Both the position numbers and the translations under genes were made by a program. A stretch of 64,000 nucleotides of DNA from Sialis fuliginosa (lineage: Eukaryota > Arthropoda > Insecta > Megaloptera > Sialidae). Under the pieces are notes generated by a model. The model had not been told where the DNA came from and searched no databases. It saw only the letters and a program-made list of their open reading frames with translations. This document shows, in pieces, positions 33,181-44,842 of the stretch; position 1 is the first letter of the stretch, and each line of letters opens with the position of its first letter. Where the stretch lies: contig OY540813.1 of the NCBI GenBank assembly GCA_961205875.1, forward strand, positions 186,001-250,000, read 5' to 3'.

Positions 33181-34400
33181 TGCGAAATATTAAATATAAT
33201 TTATAAATGCAATAGTTTTTTTATTACAATACTATAATTTTTATAAGGGCTACAGTAGACGATATCATGCACCTTTATCTTATTAGTCTCGTTGCGAGTC
33301 TCGTTTTTTTTTTTTTTTTAAATATATAAGATTTTTATTTTTTTACTTTTTTATAAAATTTTTCTAATTTTTTTTATTAAATAAGTACAATTCAAAAATA
33401 TTTAAAAAAAAATCACACGAGACTGAGAATTATCTCTGTCTCGGTCACGTGCACAAGACAAGGCAAAGCCTATTATAATAATAATAACAATTAATAAAAT
33501 AAAAGTATATAGTAATTCCTTTTTCTTTTTTTTCAATTATTATAAATAAAACATATATGTTTTCCAATAATAACAATATTTATATAAACATACGTGTAAA
33601 ATAAACAGCTCGACTATGTAAAGGTCACATTTTCATTATTTATACTTGCAATATATATATTATAATGAAAACATTACTTTCGATTTTAATAAGAAAAAGT
33701 TAATTAAAAATTTCTATTAAAAATCATTATTTTCTTAAAATGAACTAAACTATGTTTTATTTCTTTTATAAAAGTTTAATAAACTATGATAATATGTATT
33801 AAGACTAGCCAGGCACGTAACCAGTATTTTTTTTTAAATCAATGTACCCCTTAATTAATAAATTAAATTATAACAATTTCGGCAAATAAGATTACGCTGT
33901 AACGTCACTGTGTAGACCTTGAGAATTCAAACCATGTATAAATAAATGAATGACCTGGCACAATTAAGTATAAATAAAATAAAACAATAATCAATATTTA
34001 CAATTTAATTTATAACAAATTCGGCAAATAAGATTACGCTGTAACGTCATTGTGTAGACCTCGAGAATTCAAACCGTGTAATTAAATGATAATTAAATAT
34101 AAAAAAAACCTTGATTCTGGCTGTCAGAACTCTTCCTACGAGTGACTCTAGGCTGTACCAACTGTCTAATTTTATATGCATCATTGTCACGGTACAATAT
34201 TTGAATTGTTAATATATAATTTACATATAAGAAGATTAAGGAACAAGCCTAAAAATACGTGAAAATATTTCTTCTGACTATTCATTCATAGTCGGTTAAA
34301 TTTTAGAATTAAATATTGTTACAAAATATTTGAGGTATATATCTACGTTAATCCATAACGGTTCTTGGTTCCTGGGAATTAACCATGTCTTATTACAAAA
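33181..34400. other. AT-rich DNA with one ~140-bp direct duplication
   Basis: TTCGGCAAATAAGATTACGC and TGTAACGTCA occur at about 33878 and 34020 as a tandem pair. CGAGACT-type words near 33290 and 33418 form a loose inverted pair (TCTCGT..ACGAGA). No gene. Confidence 0.5.
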
Positions 34401-34631
34401 ATTCGTTGCTATGATAATATAATAATTAATAAATAAATTACACTAATAATTAGTTTAAATGTCCACCATTTTGACCTCATGTGATCAAATCACGCTGTAA
34501 AACAGTTAAATGTATATAGATTAATATTTAGAAATTGTAGTAAACAAATATCAACACATATTTCTAATTCAGTATATTTAATTATAAAATAACCATTACT
34601 GGGGTCATATCCAAGACTGGTGCCAGTACCT
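34401..34631. mobile_element. Family B MITE, copy B4, left end lost
   Basis: Starts mid-element at TTGCTATGATAATATAATAA and runs to ACTGGTGCCAGTACCT with TA following. Confidence 0.85.
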
Positions 34632-35439
34632 TATAAACCTATTGATTTATAAGTGAAAAATAAATTGTTGTTAATGAAGCGATTGAATTAAATTCCGTAC
34701 CACAATAGCCGTGTAGCGGCACACGGTTATTTACATTATTATGTATGCAAATATCTTATCTGTGTGCCGCTCTATAGTTAAGTACTGACTATTATATCTT
34801 GCAAGCCGCTGTTCTACTTTCCAATCGACGAAGAAAGTTTCTAGAGAAAGTGAACGTTTGATTTGTTCTTACTATATTCATTTATATATGTGCATATGTA
34901 TACAGGATGTCCCGAAAGTGAGATGATTGTTATAAAAAATAGGTGTGACTGTGTCGGGTTGCACAGTCGAGGGAATGACGTAAATACGTAGCAGTGGGGT
35001 TATTAAAAAACAATTAATTAATATTTACAAACAAAATTGTGAAAAATAATTTTTTTTAAATTTTTTTATTCAATTTAAAGATGTACAGTCTGAGTCAAAA
35101 ATATTGTAAATCTAGATGCAATGAACGATCAATATCAAACTATCAATCTTTCACTTTAAATGCTTATAAGAAAGTTAAATTGGTTTATATACTACATAAA
35201 TAAACTATAAAAATACATTACATAAATTAAAATATTTTTAAATAACACTATTTAGAATATACAAATGTAATGAAAATAATAATATTAGTACCTACTTCAT
35301 ATGCTTACATATATGAAAAAATATGTAATAAAAACAAATCATTACATTTCAGTACGCCATTTTTTTTTTTGATATTTTTCAGCAATTATTATTTTTTCTC
35401 TCACAATTTAGTTCTGTATGTGTATAATTTTTTTTTATG
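34632..35439. other. Non-coding DNA with transposon scraps
   Basis: GTAGCGGCACACGG near 34716 and TGTGTGCCGCTCTATAG near 34760 form a short inverted pair. ATACAGGATGTCCCGAAAGT at 34900 looks like a mariner terminus without a partner. Confidence 0.4.
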
Positions 35440-35600
35440 AAACTTGTTGCTAAATATGTAAGTGACGTGTTGTGAACGTACGGAACACTAAGGGCGCGAA
35501 TCTTACTCGCACTTGTCCGTCTTTTATATATTTTATGTAATGTAGAATTTTGAAATATTCTAGTTTGTAGAGACTTTTGTTCCACCCTGTACATAATTCA
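35440..35600 (-). mobile_element. Lepidopteran-type dispersed repeat fragment
   Basis: On the minus strand GGACAAGTGCGAGTAAGATT and CGCGCCCTTAGTGTTCCGTA resemble the widespread lepidopteran repeat containing CAAGTGCGAGTCGG and GGGTTCCGTAC. It ends with ACAGGGTGGAACAAAAGT. Confidence 0.5.
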
Positions 35601-35924
35601 TGCATACATAGTGTGTGTGTATAAACATTGTATGTATATGAGTTTGTTTGTGTGTAAGTATTTTTAGAAATTTAATCTATTAATAATACTTCTTTAGTTA
35701 AATAAATTTATAAAATGTTTGGAATTTATTTGTTAATAGAAATTTATCAACGATTAAAGCTTTATTTATTTCCAATTTAATATTTTAATTAAGTAATTAA
35801 ACACCTAAAACTCAGAATTCAAAATGAATATTTTTTTTGTAGATTTTTATTTTTATTATTTTTTGTAAAAGTTATAGATTTTATTTTTTTTGTCGCGATA
35901 TAAAAGACGTTGTTTTTAATTAAC
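35601..35924. other. AT-rich DNA with a GT/TATG run
   Basis: No gene recognised. Confidence 0.35.
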
Positions 35925-36440
35925 AGTTTTGACAATGTGACATTTGAGTGGGGGGGGGGGCAGGTTTTAAGACGTATTATTAGATAGGGGGTTGAAAAAA
36001 ATGTGATGCAGCGTGACAAATAGAGAGAAAGGGGACAAAAATATGTAAATTTTACGTGACTTATTTATGAATCACCCCTTACATAAATTTTTATAATATT
36101 TAAACAGAAAATCAACTTAAACAATTTTTTTCGTTCGTAAAAACAATCATTCATTTGGGGGGCAGGGGGGGGGGGTCCAGGTTTTGTGACGTGGTGAAAA
36201 AAATGTGATGCAGATATGATAAAAAGGGTAAAAAATGTTTTTTATGAATCACCCCTTAAATAATTTTTTTATAAACCTTGAATAGAAAATCAATTCTTAA
36301 AATTTTTTTCGTTCATAAAAATAATCATTCATTTGGAAGGGGAGGGGGGCGTCCAGGTTTTGTGACGTGGTGAAAAAAATGTGTAACGTTATTTATGAAT
36401 CACACCTTACATTAAATTTTTATAATCTTTGAATAGATAT
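35925..36440. repeat. Tandem ~180-bp units with G runs
   Basis: G-run, TCCAGGTTTTGTGACGTGGT, GAAAAAAATGTGATGCAG and TATGAATCACCCCTTA recur with starts near 35945, 36158 and 36338. The first unit is diverged and the last is truncated. Confidence 0.85.
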
Positions 36441-36724
36441 TTGTATGTTGTTTTCGAATATTCCAATTAGTAATAAATAATATTGTCAAAATACTTGAAG
36501 AGGTGCTAATAACTTAAGTACATTGCTATCATTTGTTTGTTGTTTATTTATACTTGTATATTACACTTACATATATATAGATTAATTAGGTGATAATATA
36601 TGTATCTTCACGTGTATCTAGTGTAATATAAGTGTTTGCAAAAATCTGGGATTTTCCAGTCGGTTGATGTACTAAATGTTCTAAAAATAATATATTTATC
36701 ATATCTACAAAATTTTAATACATT
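36441..36724. other. AT-rich spacer
   Basis: Nothing recognisable. Confidence 0.35.
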
Positions 36725-37185
36725 TAGGTAATGGCAAATTTTTAATTAAATGTACTGAATTATAAATATTTGTTGATATTTGATTACTAACATTTCTGAA
36801 TATTAATTTATATACATTTAATTGTCTTACAGCGTGATTTGATCACATGAGGCCAATAGGTGTCAAAATGGTGGACATTTCAACTAATTATTAGTATAAT
36901 TTATTTATTAATTATTATATTATCATAGCATCTGTTTTACATTGTTTACAATTTTATCATACTTTTATTTTCGTAATCATTAACAAGTGTCCATCACTGG
37001 GTGTCCATTACTGGGGAAAAATATAAACAAAATAGAAAGGTATAATTTAAAAAACAAACTGTATTTGCGGACAGTATTAAATTAATTTAATAATTATTAT
37101 TAGTAACAGGAGTTCATGAGAATTACAAAAAAATAAAAACAGTATACATTGCTCTTAACGTGGCCAATACTGGTGCCAGTACATT
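36725..37185. mobile_element. Family B MITE, copy B5
   Basis: GGTAATGGCAAATTTTTAAT starts the body (left terminus shortened) and ACTGGTGCCAGTACAT ends it. CACATGAGGCCAATAGGTGT and CCATCACTGGGTGTCCATTA are present. Confidence 0.85.
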
Positions 37186-37616
37186 ATTTTTCTATTGAAT
37201 ATTGAACAAGAAAACATTTTCAATGGGAACACTGCAGTTTTGTCCGCACAAATAATATATATAAATAAAACAACGGGCTGTAGAATTATTATGTAAATTT
37301 GAAAATGTGTTTTACCGGGAAATTATAAATATTTACACGTCGTCGTGCGGTAACAATGATGCCTACCTTACCAACATATTGTTCTGTTATTGGAATTGTC
37401 GTTACTAAAAATAACCTATACTGTTCTTTAATAAAGACTTTACTATATTGTGCTTATTAATACGTCCAGTATTAACTAAATGTTCCTTTAACTAACTGTC
37501 GTATTATTAACAGAACCAAGTAAAATTGGTTTCAGTAGAAAAAACTATAACCAATCCTTTTTTTTATTATCTTCAAATTTATTTGAATAACAACGATTTT
37601 CAGAGACAGCTAAATA
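37186..37616. other. AT-rich spacer
   Basis: No gene recognised between B5 and B6. Confidence 0.35.
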
Positions 37617-38134
37617 AGGTAAAGGCACCAGTTATGGCCGCTATAAGAGCAAGGTTTACTGTTTGTGATTTTTTATAATTCTCATGAACTCATGTCACTA
37701 ATAAAACAACTAACTCTTTATTTAATCAATTTAATTACCAAAGTCACCAAATATAGTTTTTTTTTTAATTATAGACTTATATTTTGTTCATGTTTTTTCT
37801 CCAGTAATGGATAAAGTAAAACCAGTAATGAGCACGCAGTGATGGACACTTGCTAATGATAAGTACTACGACACAAAAGAATCGTCAAATTTGAAACAAT
37901 GTAAAGCAGTTGCTATAATTAATAAATAAATTATACTAATAATTAGTTGAAATGTCCACCATTTTGACACCTATTGGCCTCATGTGATCAAATCACGCTG
38001 TAAGACAGTTAAATGTATATAGATTAATATTCAGAAATGGTAGTAATCAAATATCAACACATATTTCTAATTCAGTATATTTAATTAAAAATTTGCCATT
38101 ACTGGGGTCCTTGCCAAGACTGGCGCCACTACCT
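37617..38134. mobile_element. Family B MITE, copy B6
   Basis: TA then AGGTAAAGGCACCAGTTA starts, and GACTGGCGCCACTACCT ends the copy. It has a full-length body with internal CCAGTAATG repeats. Confidence 0.88.
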
Positions 38135-38557
38135 AAATTGAATAATTTTCATGTGTTAGTCAAAAAAACTTCTGTAAGATTTCTAACATAAATTAATATC
38201 AAAATCTATTACATATAAATGGTAGAGTTATTTTTACGTCAAATTAAATCCCCCCCGAAAATAAAAATGAGTATATAGTAATTCTTGTGTAATATTGTGA
38301 AAAAAAATGTAAATATACAAGATAATAAAATAATATTTCGAGTATATCGATGACGTCATATTATGTTCTAAAAGAACATTCTATCGCGTAAGTGCATTCA
38401 TAGTTAAACATGTTTTATATGTGATTCAAATCGTTAGTCATTAGAGAAATGCCATTAATAATATTACGTTCACTTTAAATGATTTATTTTTATATGATTT
38501 TCTCAAGAAGTTTTGTTATAAATTGACTAAAAAATAATAACTATAAACAACAAAAAC
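38135..38557. other. AT-rich spacer
   Basis: Contains a small perfect-looking palindrome GTTCTAAAAGAACATT near 38366. No gene. Confidence 0.35.
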
Positions 38558-39275
38558 ATCTGCCAAGTAAATGCACAGTGCTTCCTCGTGCTGAATTCAC
38601 TAAAACCGATAGTGTTCAGATAAATTGCCTGGCATTGGTCAACCATTTAATTTTTATACAAATTTTACCAAAAAATCTTAGTTCGAATTTTTTTCTTAAA
38701 ACGCAACTGAATATTTTTTAATTTTTTGACAATTTCAATCTAAATCTAAATTTATGCAAATGTCAAAGTGACATTTAATATATCCAATCAAATATCAATT
38801 TAGAAAAACAAAACACGAATTTTTAAAATAAATTGAGATAAATCTTTGTAAGGGAATATTTTACAGCAAACGTAGTAGACCCATATTATAGGAAATTTAA
38901 TGCTCTACAAAAAATATTCTATAAAATTTTCTCGTAACATGTGTCGTTCTTGAGATATCATGAAAAAATAAATATTTTGGGGTGTCACCCCTCCCCCTTA
39001 CACACGATTTTGATGATTTTGAAATAGGACCGTCCTCAAACCAAACCCAACCATCCTACCAAGTTTCAATAATATCGGTTCAGTGGTTCATGAGTTATGC
39101 GTGTGACAAGGATTCAGGGGACAGACGGACACACGGACAGACACGGAACGAAAAGTGTTTGTCTTGACGTGAAACGGATAAATCAATTTAAAATTTTGAA
39201 ATTGGAGAACTTTTTTTTTGTCTCAATCTGAAACGATCACAAAGCTTCTCGTATCTTCGATATTGCGAGGAAGCA
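38558..39275 (+). mobile_element. Family A, near full-length copy A4
   Basis: It starts CATCTGCCAAGTAAATGCAC and AGTGCTTCCTCGTGCTG, and ends CTTCGATATTGCGAGGAAGC. The TGCTTCCTCG start and CGAGGAAGCA end are inverted. The body contains TTTCAATAATATCGGTTCAG, TTCATGAGTTATGCGTGTGA and a CAGACGGACACACGGACAGA run. The open frame at 38982-39167 is repeat-derived; analogous frames occur in other copies. Confidence 0.88.
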
Positions 39276-39554
39276 ATAAAACTATCCTTTGTAGAACTAT
39301 ATAAAAATTAGCAAGGAAGTAATATCACGTATAGATATTATCAAGTGAACAGTAGATTGTAGATTGTAGATGACCATATCGGGTATGCATATGTATATAA
39401 ATAAAAACAATATAATTAATGTATATTTATACAAGTTAATTACATTCATGAAGGTAGACAACTTACAAATATATATACCGTACTTTTATATATGTATAAT
39501 ATTATTATACAAATCTATTCGCAGAAGTGAACTAATTGTAAGGCAAATAAGGTA
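39276..39554. other. Spacer between A4 and D1
   Basis: AT-rich, no gene. Confidence 0.35.
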
Positions 39555-39927
39555 CAGTCACCTGCATTAATGGTCTTGCAGTTTGTATTCATTTTCGTTT
39601 ATCACAAACTTAGTAGGCTCCTCCCATTTGTGCAATTATAATATTTAAATCATTTCTCCATGTATCAAACAAAGACAGATATTTAGAAATTCATTTGCTA
39701 GATAAAGAACTACTCTTTGTTTATAATACATAGGTACTCATATATATTTGTGCAATTCAATTATTATGTAATCTATTGAAAATTGTATACGTAAATTTTG
39801 TGCCAATAAATATTTGATTAGTATTTAAATATATTAAACTTGATAGAATGATGTTTGTCTTTAAATTTGGAATCTGTTGTAAGCAATTCTAGCCTTTAGG
39901 GTGCCAGACGAGTTCTGCAGGCGACTG
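39555..39927 (+). mobile_element. Family D MITE, copy D1, TA-flanked
   Basis: CAGTCACCTGCATTAATGG and, inverted, CAGTCGCCTGCAGAACTCGT form the termini, with TA at 39553-39554 and 39928-39929, as in Tc1/mariner-type insertions. No ORF. The three copies here are very similar, indicating recent spread. Confidence 0.9.
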
Positions 39928-39934
39928 TACATAT

Positions 39935-40470
39935 ACTGGGTAATGGCTATTTTTAAATTAAATGTACTGAATTAGAAATATGTGTTGATATTTGATTACT
40001 ACCATTTCTGAATATTAATCTATATACATTTAACTGTCTTACAGCGTGATTTGATCACATGAGGCCAATAGCTGTCAAAATGGTGGACATTTTAACTAAC
40101 TATTAGCATAATTTATTTAATAATTATAGCAACTGCTTTACATTGTTTCAAATTTGACGATTCTTTTGTGTCGTAGTACTTATCATTAGCAAGTGTCTAT
40201 CACTGCGTGTTCATTACTGGTTTTACTTTATCCATTATTGGAGAAAAAACATAAACAAAATTAAAAAAAAACTATATTTGCGGACTTTGGTAATTAAATT
40301 GATTAAATAAAGAGTTACTTGTTTTATTAGTAACATGAGTTCATGAAAATTACAAAAAATAACTGTTATATACTTTTGATACCCCATTTGAGAGTGCTTG
40401 CAAGCTAGCAAATTTTGCTAGCTCCTTTATGATACCGGACATTAATCGTCCAAGACTGGTGCCAGTACCT
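39935..40470. mobile_element. Family B MITE, copy B7, with nested family I fragment
   Basis: The left terminus is lost; the copy begins CTGGGTAATGGCTATTTTTA directly after D1. The right end GACTGGTGCCAGTACCT is intact. A family I fragment (40386-40445, GAGAGTGCTTGCAAGCTAGC) interrupts the distal part. Confidence 0.85.
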
Positions 40471-41306
40471 TATTTTCTGAATCAATCTTAATACATAACA
40501 ACCAATGCTAGTCCGTTTATGAAAAAGTGTTACCAAAATTTGTCGACAGCCATCTTTTTTTAATTATCAAAATCGTATACTATCCCAGAGGCGTCAGTTG
40601 AAAATTTATAATATGCTTTAAATTACAATTGAATTTAGTATGTATGAGACAGTTCCAAACAGACATTTCTCTGTTAATCAATTATCACTGAAATACTTTT
40701 AAAGACAATTTAAAACATTTACTATTAATTAGTTTTATAATTCAAAACAATTGATATTTATGTTAAAATCTGAATGATACGCCAATGACTCGTGGAGCGA
40801 TTTCTCATGGTGCGATATGGTAACAACTCTAGGTAATGTGTTATTTGTCCTCCTTTATCTTTCCTTGTCTAAGGAATCAATAAACAAAACCAATACAACA
40901 TTTTTTTCTGTTGGTTGTTTTTGTCTAAATCAAAGATTCAAAACGCTATCTGCGTTGCGAGTGTGCGAGTGTTTGTGTGTTTGTGTGTGTGTGTACAGTA
41001 TATATATATATATACCCACCTGACAGTTTGTGTCCTTCGACACTCTCCGCATAGAAAACATCTGATTATTTATATTTAAAAATCAACTAAGTATTTATAC
41101 ATCCGCAATAACCTACGAAATAAACCAGCGCTTCCCAAAATGTCACCGCACGCACGACCCTCAAATTACATTACACTGAGTGGATTACTTACCTACCCTG
41201 CGGGGATATGAATATAATCTGTAATACATATATTAACTCTTATCGCTAACTATTTACTCGAAGATATCTCTCCGACGATTGTTTTTTTCTTCTGGCTTCA
41301 TGAAAT
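40471..41306. other. AT-rich DNA with GT/TA microsatellite
   Basis: TGTGTGTTTGTGTGTGTGTG and TATATATATATATAC at 40970-41015. CCAGCGCTTCCCAAAATGTC at 41126 resembles a hAT terminus without a partner. No gene. Confidence 0.4.
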
Positions 41307-41309
41307 TTA

Positions 41310-41787
41310 GGCGGCTATTACACTATCAAAGAAATATGACAGTGTAATAAGTCAACTTTTATAATATTTACCTTCATAATATTTCTATGATCATAGTTAA
41401 TGACAGTCTCTTATATTTGATCAAAGTTTTTTGACGTCAAAAACAAAATGGCGACTACCAAGTTATCACTGACAGTTACAGTTACATAATTATTAATATA
41501 TTAATATCAACAAAATCCAGTATTATATGATAATCTTCTTATTGATTATAAAAACCACAATACACGGTTGTAAATTCAAACCTCGATCGCGTCAATTGAC
41601 GAACATCCACGCACTGATATTCAAAAGGCACCAAAAAAGAAGAAAATATCCCTAGATAATATTGAGAAAATATTATCAAATATTTTATGTAGTGTAATAG
41701 AACAAAATTTCATATTTTATCAAAGAAATATGATCAAATCTTTGTCAAAGATCTTTGACATATTTATTTGATAGTGTAATAGCCGCC
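41310..41787. mobile_element. PIF/Harbinger-type MITE, TTA-flanked
   Basis: GGCGGCTATTACACTATCAA and its inverse TTGATAGTGTAATAGCCGCC are the ends, with TTA on both sides (41307-41309, 41788-41790). A 3-bp TTA target and GGC-initial termini fit PIF/Harbinger. No transposase is encoded. Confidence 0.88.
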
Positions 41788-41931
41788 TTACACAAAATAT
41801 CCACAAGTTATACACCTAAACCTTCCTCGTGAAATACTCTATCTATCAGTGAAAACCAAAATAAAATCCGTTCAGTAGTTACTGATAAAATCGTGCACAG
41901 ACACTGTCTTATAAAATTATGTATAAATAAT
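41788..41931. other. Short spacer with Helitron-like words
   Basis: GTTATACACCTAAACCTTCC, ATCAGTGAAAACCAAAATAA and TCCGTTCAGTAGTTACTGA are typical of decayed insect repeats. Confidence 0.4.
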
Positions 41932-42424
41932 GTAATGGATATTTTTTAATTAAATGTACTGAATTATAAATATTTGTTGATATTTGATGACTACCATTTC
42001 TGAATATTAATCTATATACATTTAACTGTCTTACAGCGTGATTTGATCACATGAGGCCAATAGGTGTCAAAATGGTGGACATTTGAACTAAATATTAGTA
42101 TAATTTATTTATTAATTATTATATTATCATAGCAACTGCTTTACATTGTTTCAAATTTGACGATTCTTTCTTTTATGTATTTTGTGTCGTAGTACTTATC
42201 ATTAGCAAGTGTTCATTACTGGTTTTACTTTATCCATTACTGGAGAAAAAAACATAAACAAAATAAAAGGCTATAATTTAAAAAACAAATTATATTTGCA
42301 CAGACTTTGGTAATTAAATTGATTAAATAAAGAGTTACTTGTTTTATTAGTAACATGAGTTCATGAGAATTACAAAAAAGAAGCCTGTCAATAACAAAAA
42401 CAGCTCTTACTGGTGCCAGTACCT
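41932..42424. mobile_element. Family B MITE, copy B8
   Basis: GTAATGGATATTTTTTAATT opens the body and CTTACTGGTGCCAGTACCT closes it. The left terminus is shortened. A short TTTTATGTATTTTG insertion is the only internal difference of note. Confidence 0.85.
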
Positions 42425-42600
42425 GTTTAGGACCGCTGAATTTTAATAAGTAATTAATTTTGACACATAATATTTCATATTACCCTGATACATTTTTCTC
42501 GAAATAATTCCCTACAGTTATAAAATCTAAAAAAAACTATTCACTACTACCAAAAAAAAAAAAAACCCGAAGTCTACCTGCATAAAAAAAACGTTTCTAC

Positions 42601-42799
42601 CCATAGACATAGAGAATGGACCAGGCATCTGACTCGAACACAGAACCGTGTCAAAAGAAAGAGATAGAAACAGATTTGGAATAACTGTGTAACTCTATGT
42701 CTATGTTCCAAACTACACTGCATCTCTCTCTCCTTTTTTGAACAGATGTTACACCATTGAGTTAATACAGAATGCACTGTCCATTCTCTATGTCTATGG
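42601..42799. mobile_element. Small hAT-type MITE with 8-bp target duplication
   Basis: CCATAGACATAGAGAATGGA and its perfect inverse TCCATTCTCTATGTCTATGG are the ends. GTTTCTAC lies on both sides (42593-42600 and 42799-42806; one base may belong to element or target). An additional internal AACTCTATGTCTATGTTCC is a third copy of the terminal motif. The 67-codon minus frame is chance. Confidence 0.85.
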
Positions 42800-42929
42800 T
42801 TTCTACCTATATAGAAATAAAAAAAATAAAAAAAGACCCAAAACCCAAACAGAGCTGTTCAAACTCGACAAAGTGTAACTGGAAACGGGTTCTACTTGTT
42901 GTTAGTTGAACAATCAAGTTATACGTATT

Positions 42930-42950
42930 GGGGGGGGGGGGGGGGGGGGG
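42930..42950. repeat. Poly-G tract (21 G)
   Basis: One of the longest homopolymers in the window; likely length-variable. Confidence 0.85.
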
Positions 42951-43150
42951 AGAGACTCAGGTGTGCGACAAGTGTATTAGTAAGGGGAGAAATAACAACA
43001 GGTTGTGTCAAGGGGATGACAGAATCAGGAAATATGTAGAATAAATAACACTTGTTGTATTCGCTGTTATTTTTAAGACAGGTATAGAATCAAGACAATC
43101 CAGTTTTTTAGCCAAAAATATATATTATTTTTAGTAAGTATAAAAATAAA

Positions 43151-43692
43151 TATCTGCGAAGTAAATGCACAGTGCTTCCTCGTGCTAAATTCACCAAAGA
43201 TAATTAATTATAGAACAATTTAAATAAAAACCCATTAAAGTGTTCAGATAAATTGCCTGGAATGGGTTAACAATTTAATTTTTATACAATTTTATTCAAA
43301 AATATTAATTCGAAATTTTTCTAATTTATTGTAACAAAAAAAAAAATAATTGAGATAAATCTTTGTAAGGGAATATTTTACAACAAACGTTGTAGATCTA
43401 TATTATACGAAATTGAATGCTCTACAAAAAAGATCCATAATAAAATTTTCACGTGACATGAAATATCTTGAAAAATAAATATTTTTGGATGTCACCCCTC
43501 CCCCTTACACACGATTTTGATGATTTTGAAATGGGACCGTCCTCAAGCCAGACCCAACCGTCCGACCAAGTTTCAACAATATCGGTTCAGTGGTTCATGA
43601 GTTATGCGTATGACAAGAATTCACTCTAATTTTTTTTCCTCGTTTTAAAATGATCACAAAGCTTCTCGTATCTTCGATATTGCGAGGAAGCA
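43151..43692 (+). mobile_element. Family A copy A5 (internally deleted)
   Basis: TCTGCGAAGTAAATGCACAG starts and TCTTCGATATTGCGAGGAAG ends the copy. The CAGACAGACA-containing segment is deleted between ACAAGAATTCACT and TTTTTTTTCCTCG. Confidence 0.85.
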
Positions 43693-44583
43693 AAATGTTC
43701 TTTCTTTGAATTAATGTTTGTAATGTACAGTTGATTAACAAGTATATAAAAGTACATAACATTGCAATATCTGAATAAAACTCAATTAATTAGTTTTGGA
43801 GAAAAAAAAACATTAGTTATGTCAACAATTTTATAGCCAATAAATTAATTTAAAATACCTATATTATCAATCTATAATTACTTATGTAATATAGCATTTA
43901 AATAAACCCATTGGATTTTATAAATTATTCAAAGCATTTTCTAGAATCTTTTCCTCGAAATAATCAATATTCAAGTTATTTTAACAAGCCCACAAACGCG
44001 ACCTCCCAAAATAATAAAATTATCTCAATATGTAAAAACGTCGTCACACCTAAACCACTGGACGTATCGAAACCATATTCACACCATATGTTCGTTTGAT
44101 GCTTCGATAAGTTTATACATTTTTTGGACCCGGTAGGTGGCGCTGGCGTCGAGAAATTTACGAAAATGTGTATTTATGGTCTGATTTTTTAACAAATTAA
44201 TTTTGGACAGAATAACGTTTGCTGAAACAGTTATAACTCTTTGATAACTAACTTTAAAGTCATTGCAAGCGGCACGCACTGTTTCCATTGGCATTTTGTC
44301 TCAAATTAATAATATATTTAAGTTGTTTTGCATGTTTTTTGAAAGTTGGTTTATTAATAAATTCAATTAAGGCGATTTTCTTTTATGTTTTTTAAATCCC
44401 AATAAATGTTCTTTTTTTATGCATATGTTATTATTAACATTAGTTAATTGTTGAGAGGATTAGCCAGCCCTCTCACAAACTGCATATGTACTAACATGTG
44501 CATGTATCTACCTAAATAAATTACATGGCTTTTTGTTTATTAAATATATCGTAAAATGTCCAAATATTACTTTACTTAATATT
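43693..44583. other. AT-rich DNA; weak frame at 44079-44294 (-)
   Basis: The minus frame begins MPMETVRAACNDFKVSYQ and ends in YKLIEASNEHMV over 71 codons. Composition is acceptable for coding, but I recognise no domain and see no splice context. CACCATATGTTCG and TTTTTGGACCCGGTAGGTGG suggest a repeat edge. Left unassigned. Confidence 0.3.
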
Positions 44584-44842
44584 TTATTTACTAAATAAAA
44601 TTTGAACAATAAAACTTAAATTTTTCGAAAAATTTACACCAAACCAAATATTTGGGGTGCCAAGTTTGCGTGTGGTAATTGTTGCCAACTCCGGACCACA
44701 AGCTTCATTTGCATTCTGCGCTAGCCACAAACTGGTGGATGAGAGAGACCCTGAAACCGAGCAACAAACAAACAAACAACAGCCTGGTTGGCCTTGGTCG
44801 ACTCACCCATACGCGGAAGTCTACATAGCCATTGTAGAGTAG
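44584..44842. other. GC-richer patch open on both strands
   Basis: Frames run 44657-44842 (+) and 44584-44775 (-) through CAACTCCGGACCACAAGCTT and GGTGGATGAGAGAGACCCTG. Neither peptide is recognisable and no supporting splice pair was found. It may be an exon or promoter remnant. Confidence 0.25.

Noticed and set aside
34900..34925. Mariner insertion (ATACAGGATGTCCCGAAAGT)
   Set aside because: Only one end found; no inverted partner or TA pair located.
44079..44294. 71-codon minus frame MPMETVRAACND
   Set aside because: Plausible composition but no domain, promoter, splice or homologue evidence that I can give; reported only as a note in the interval entry.
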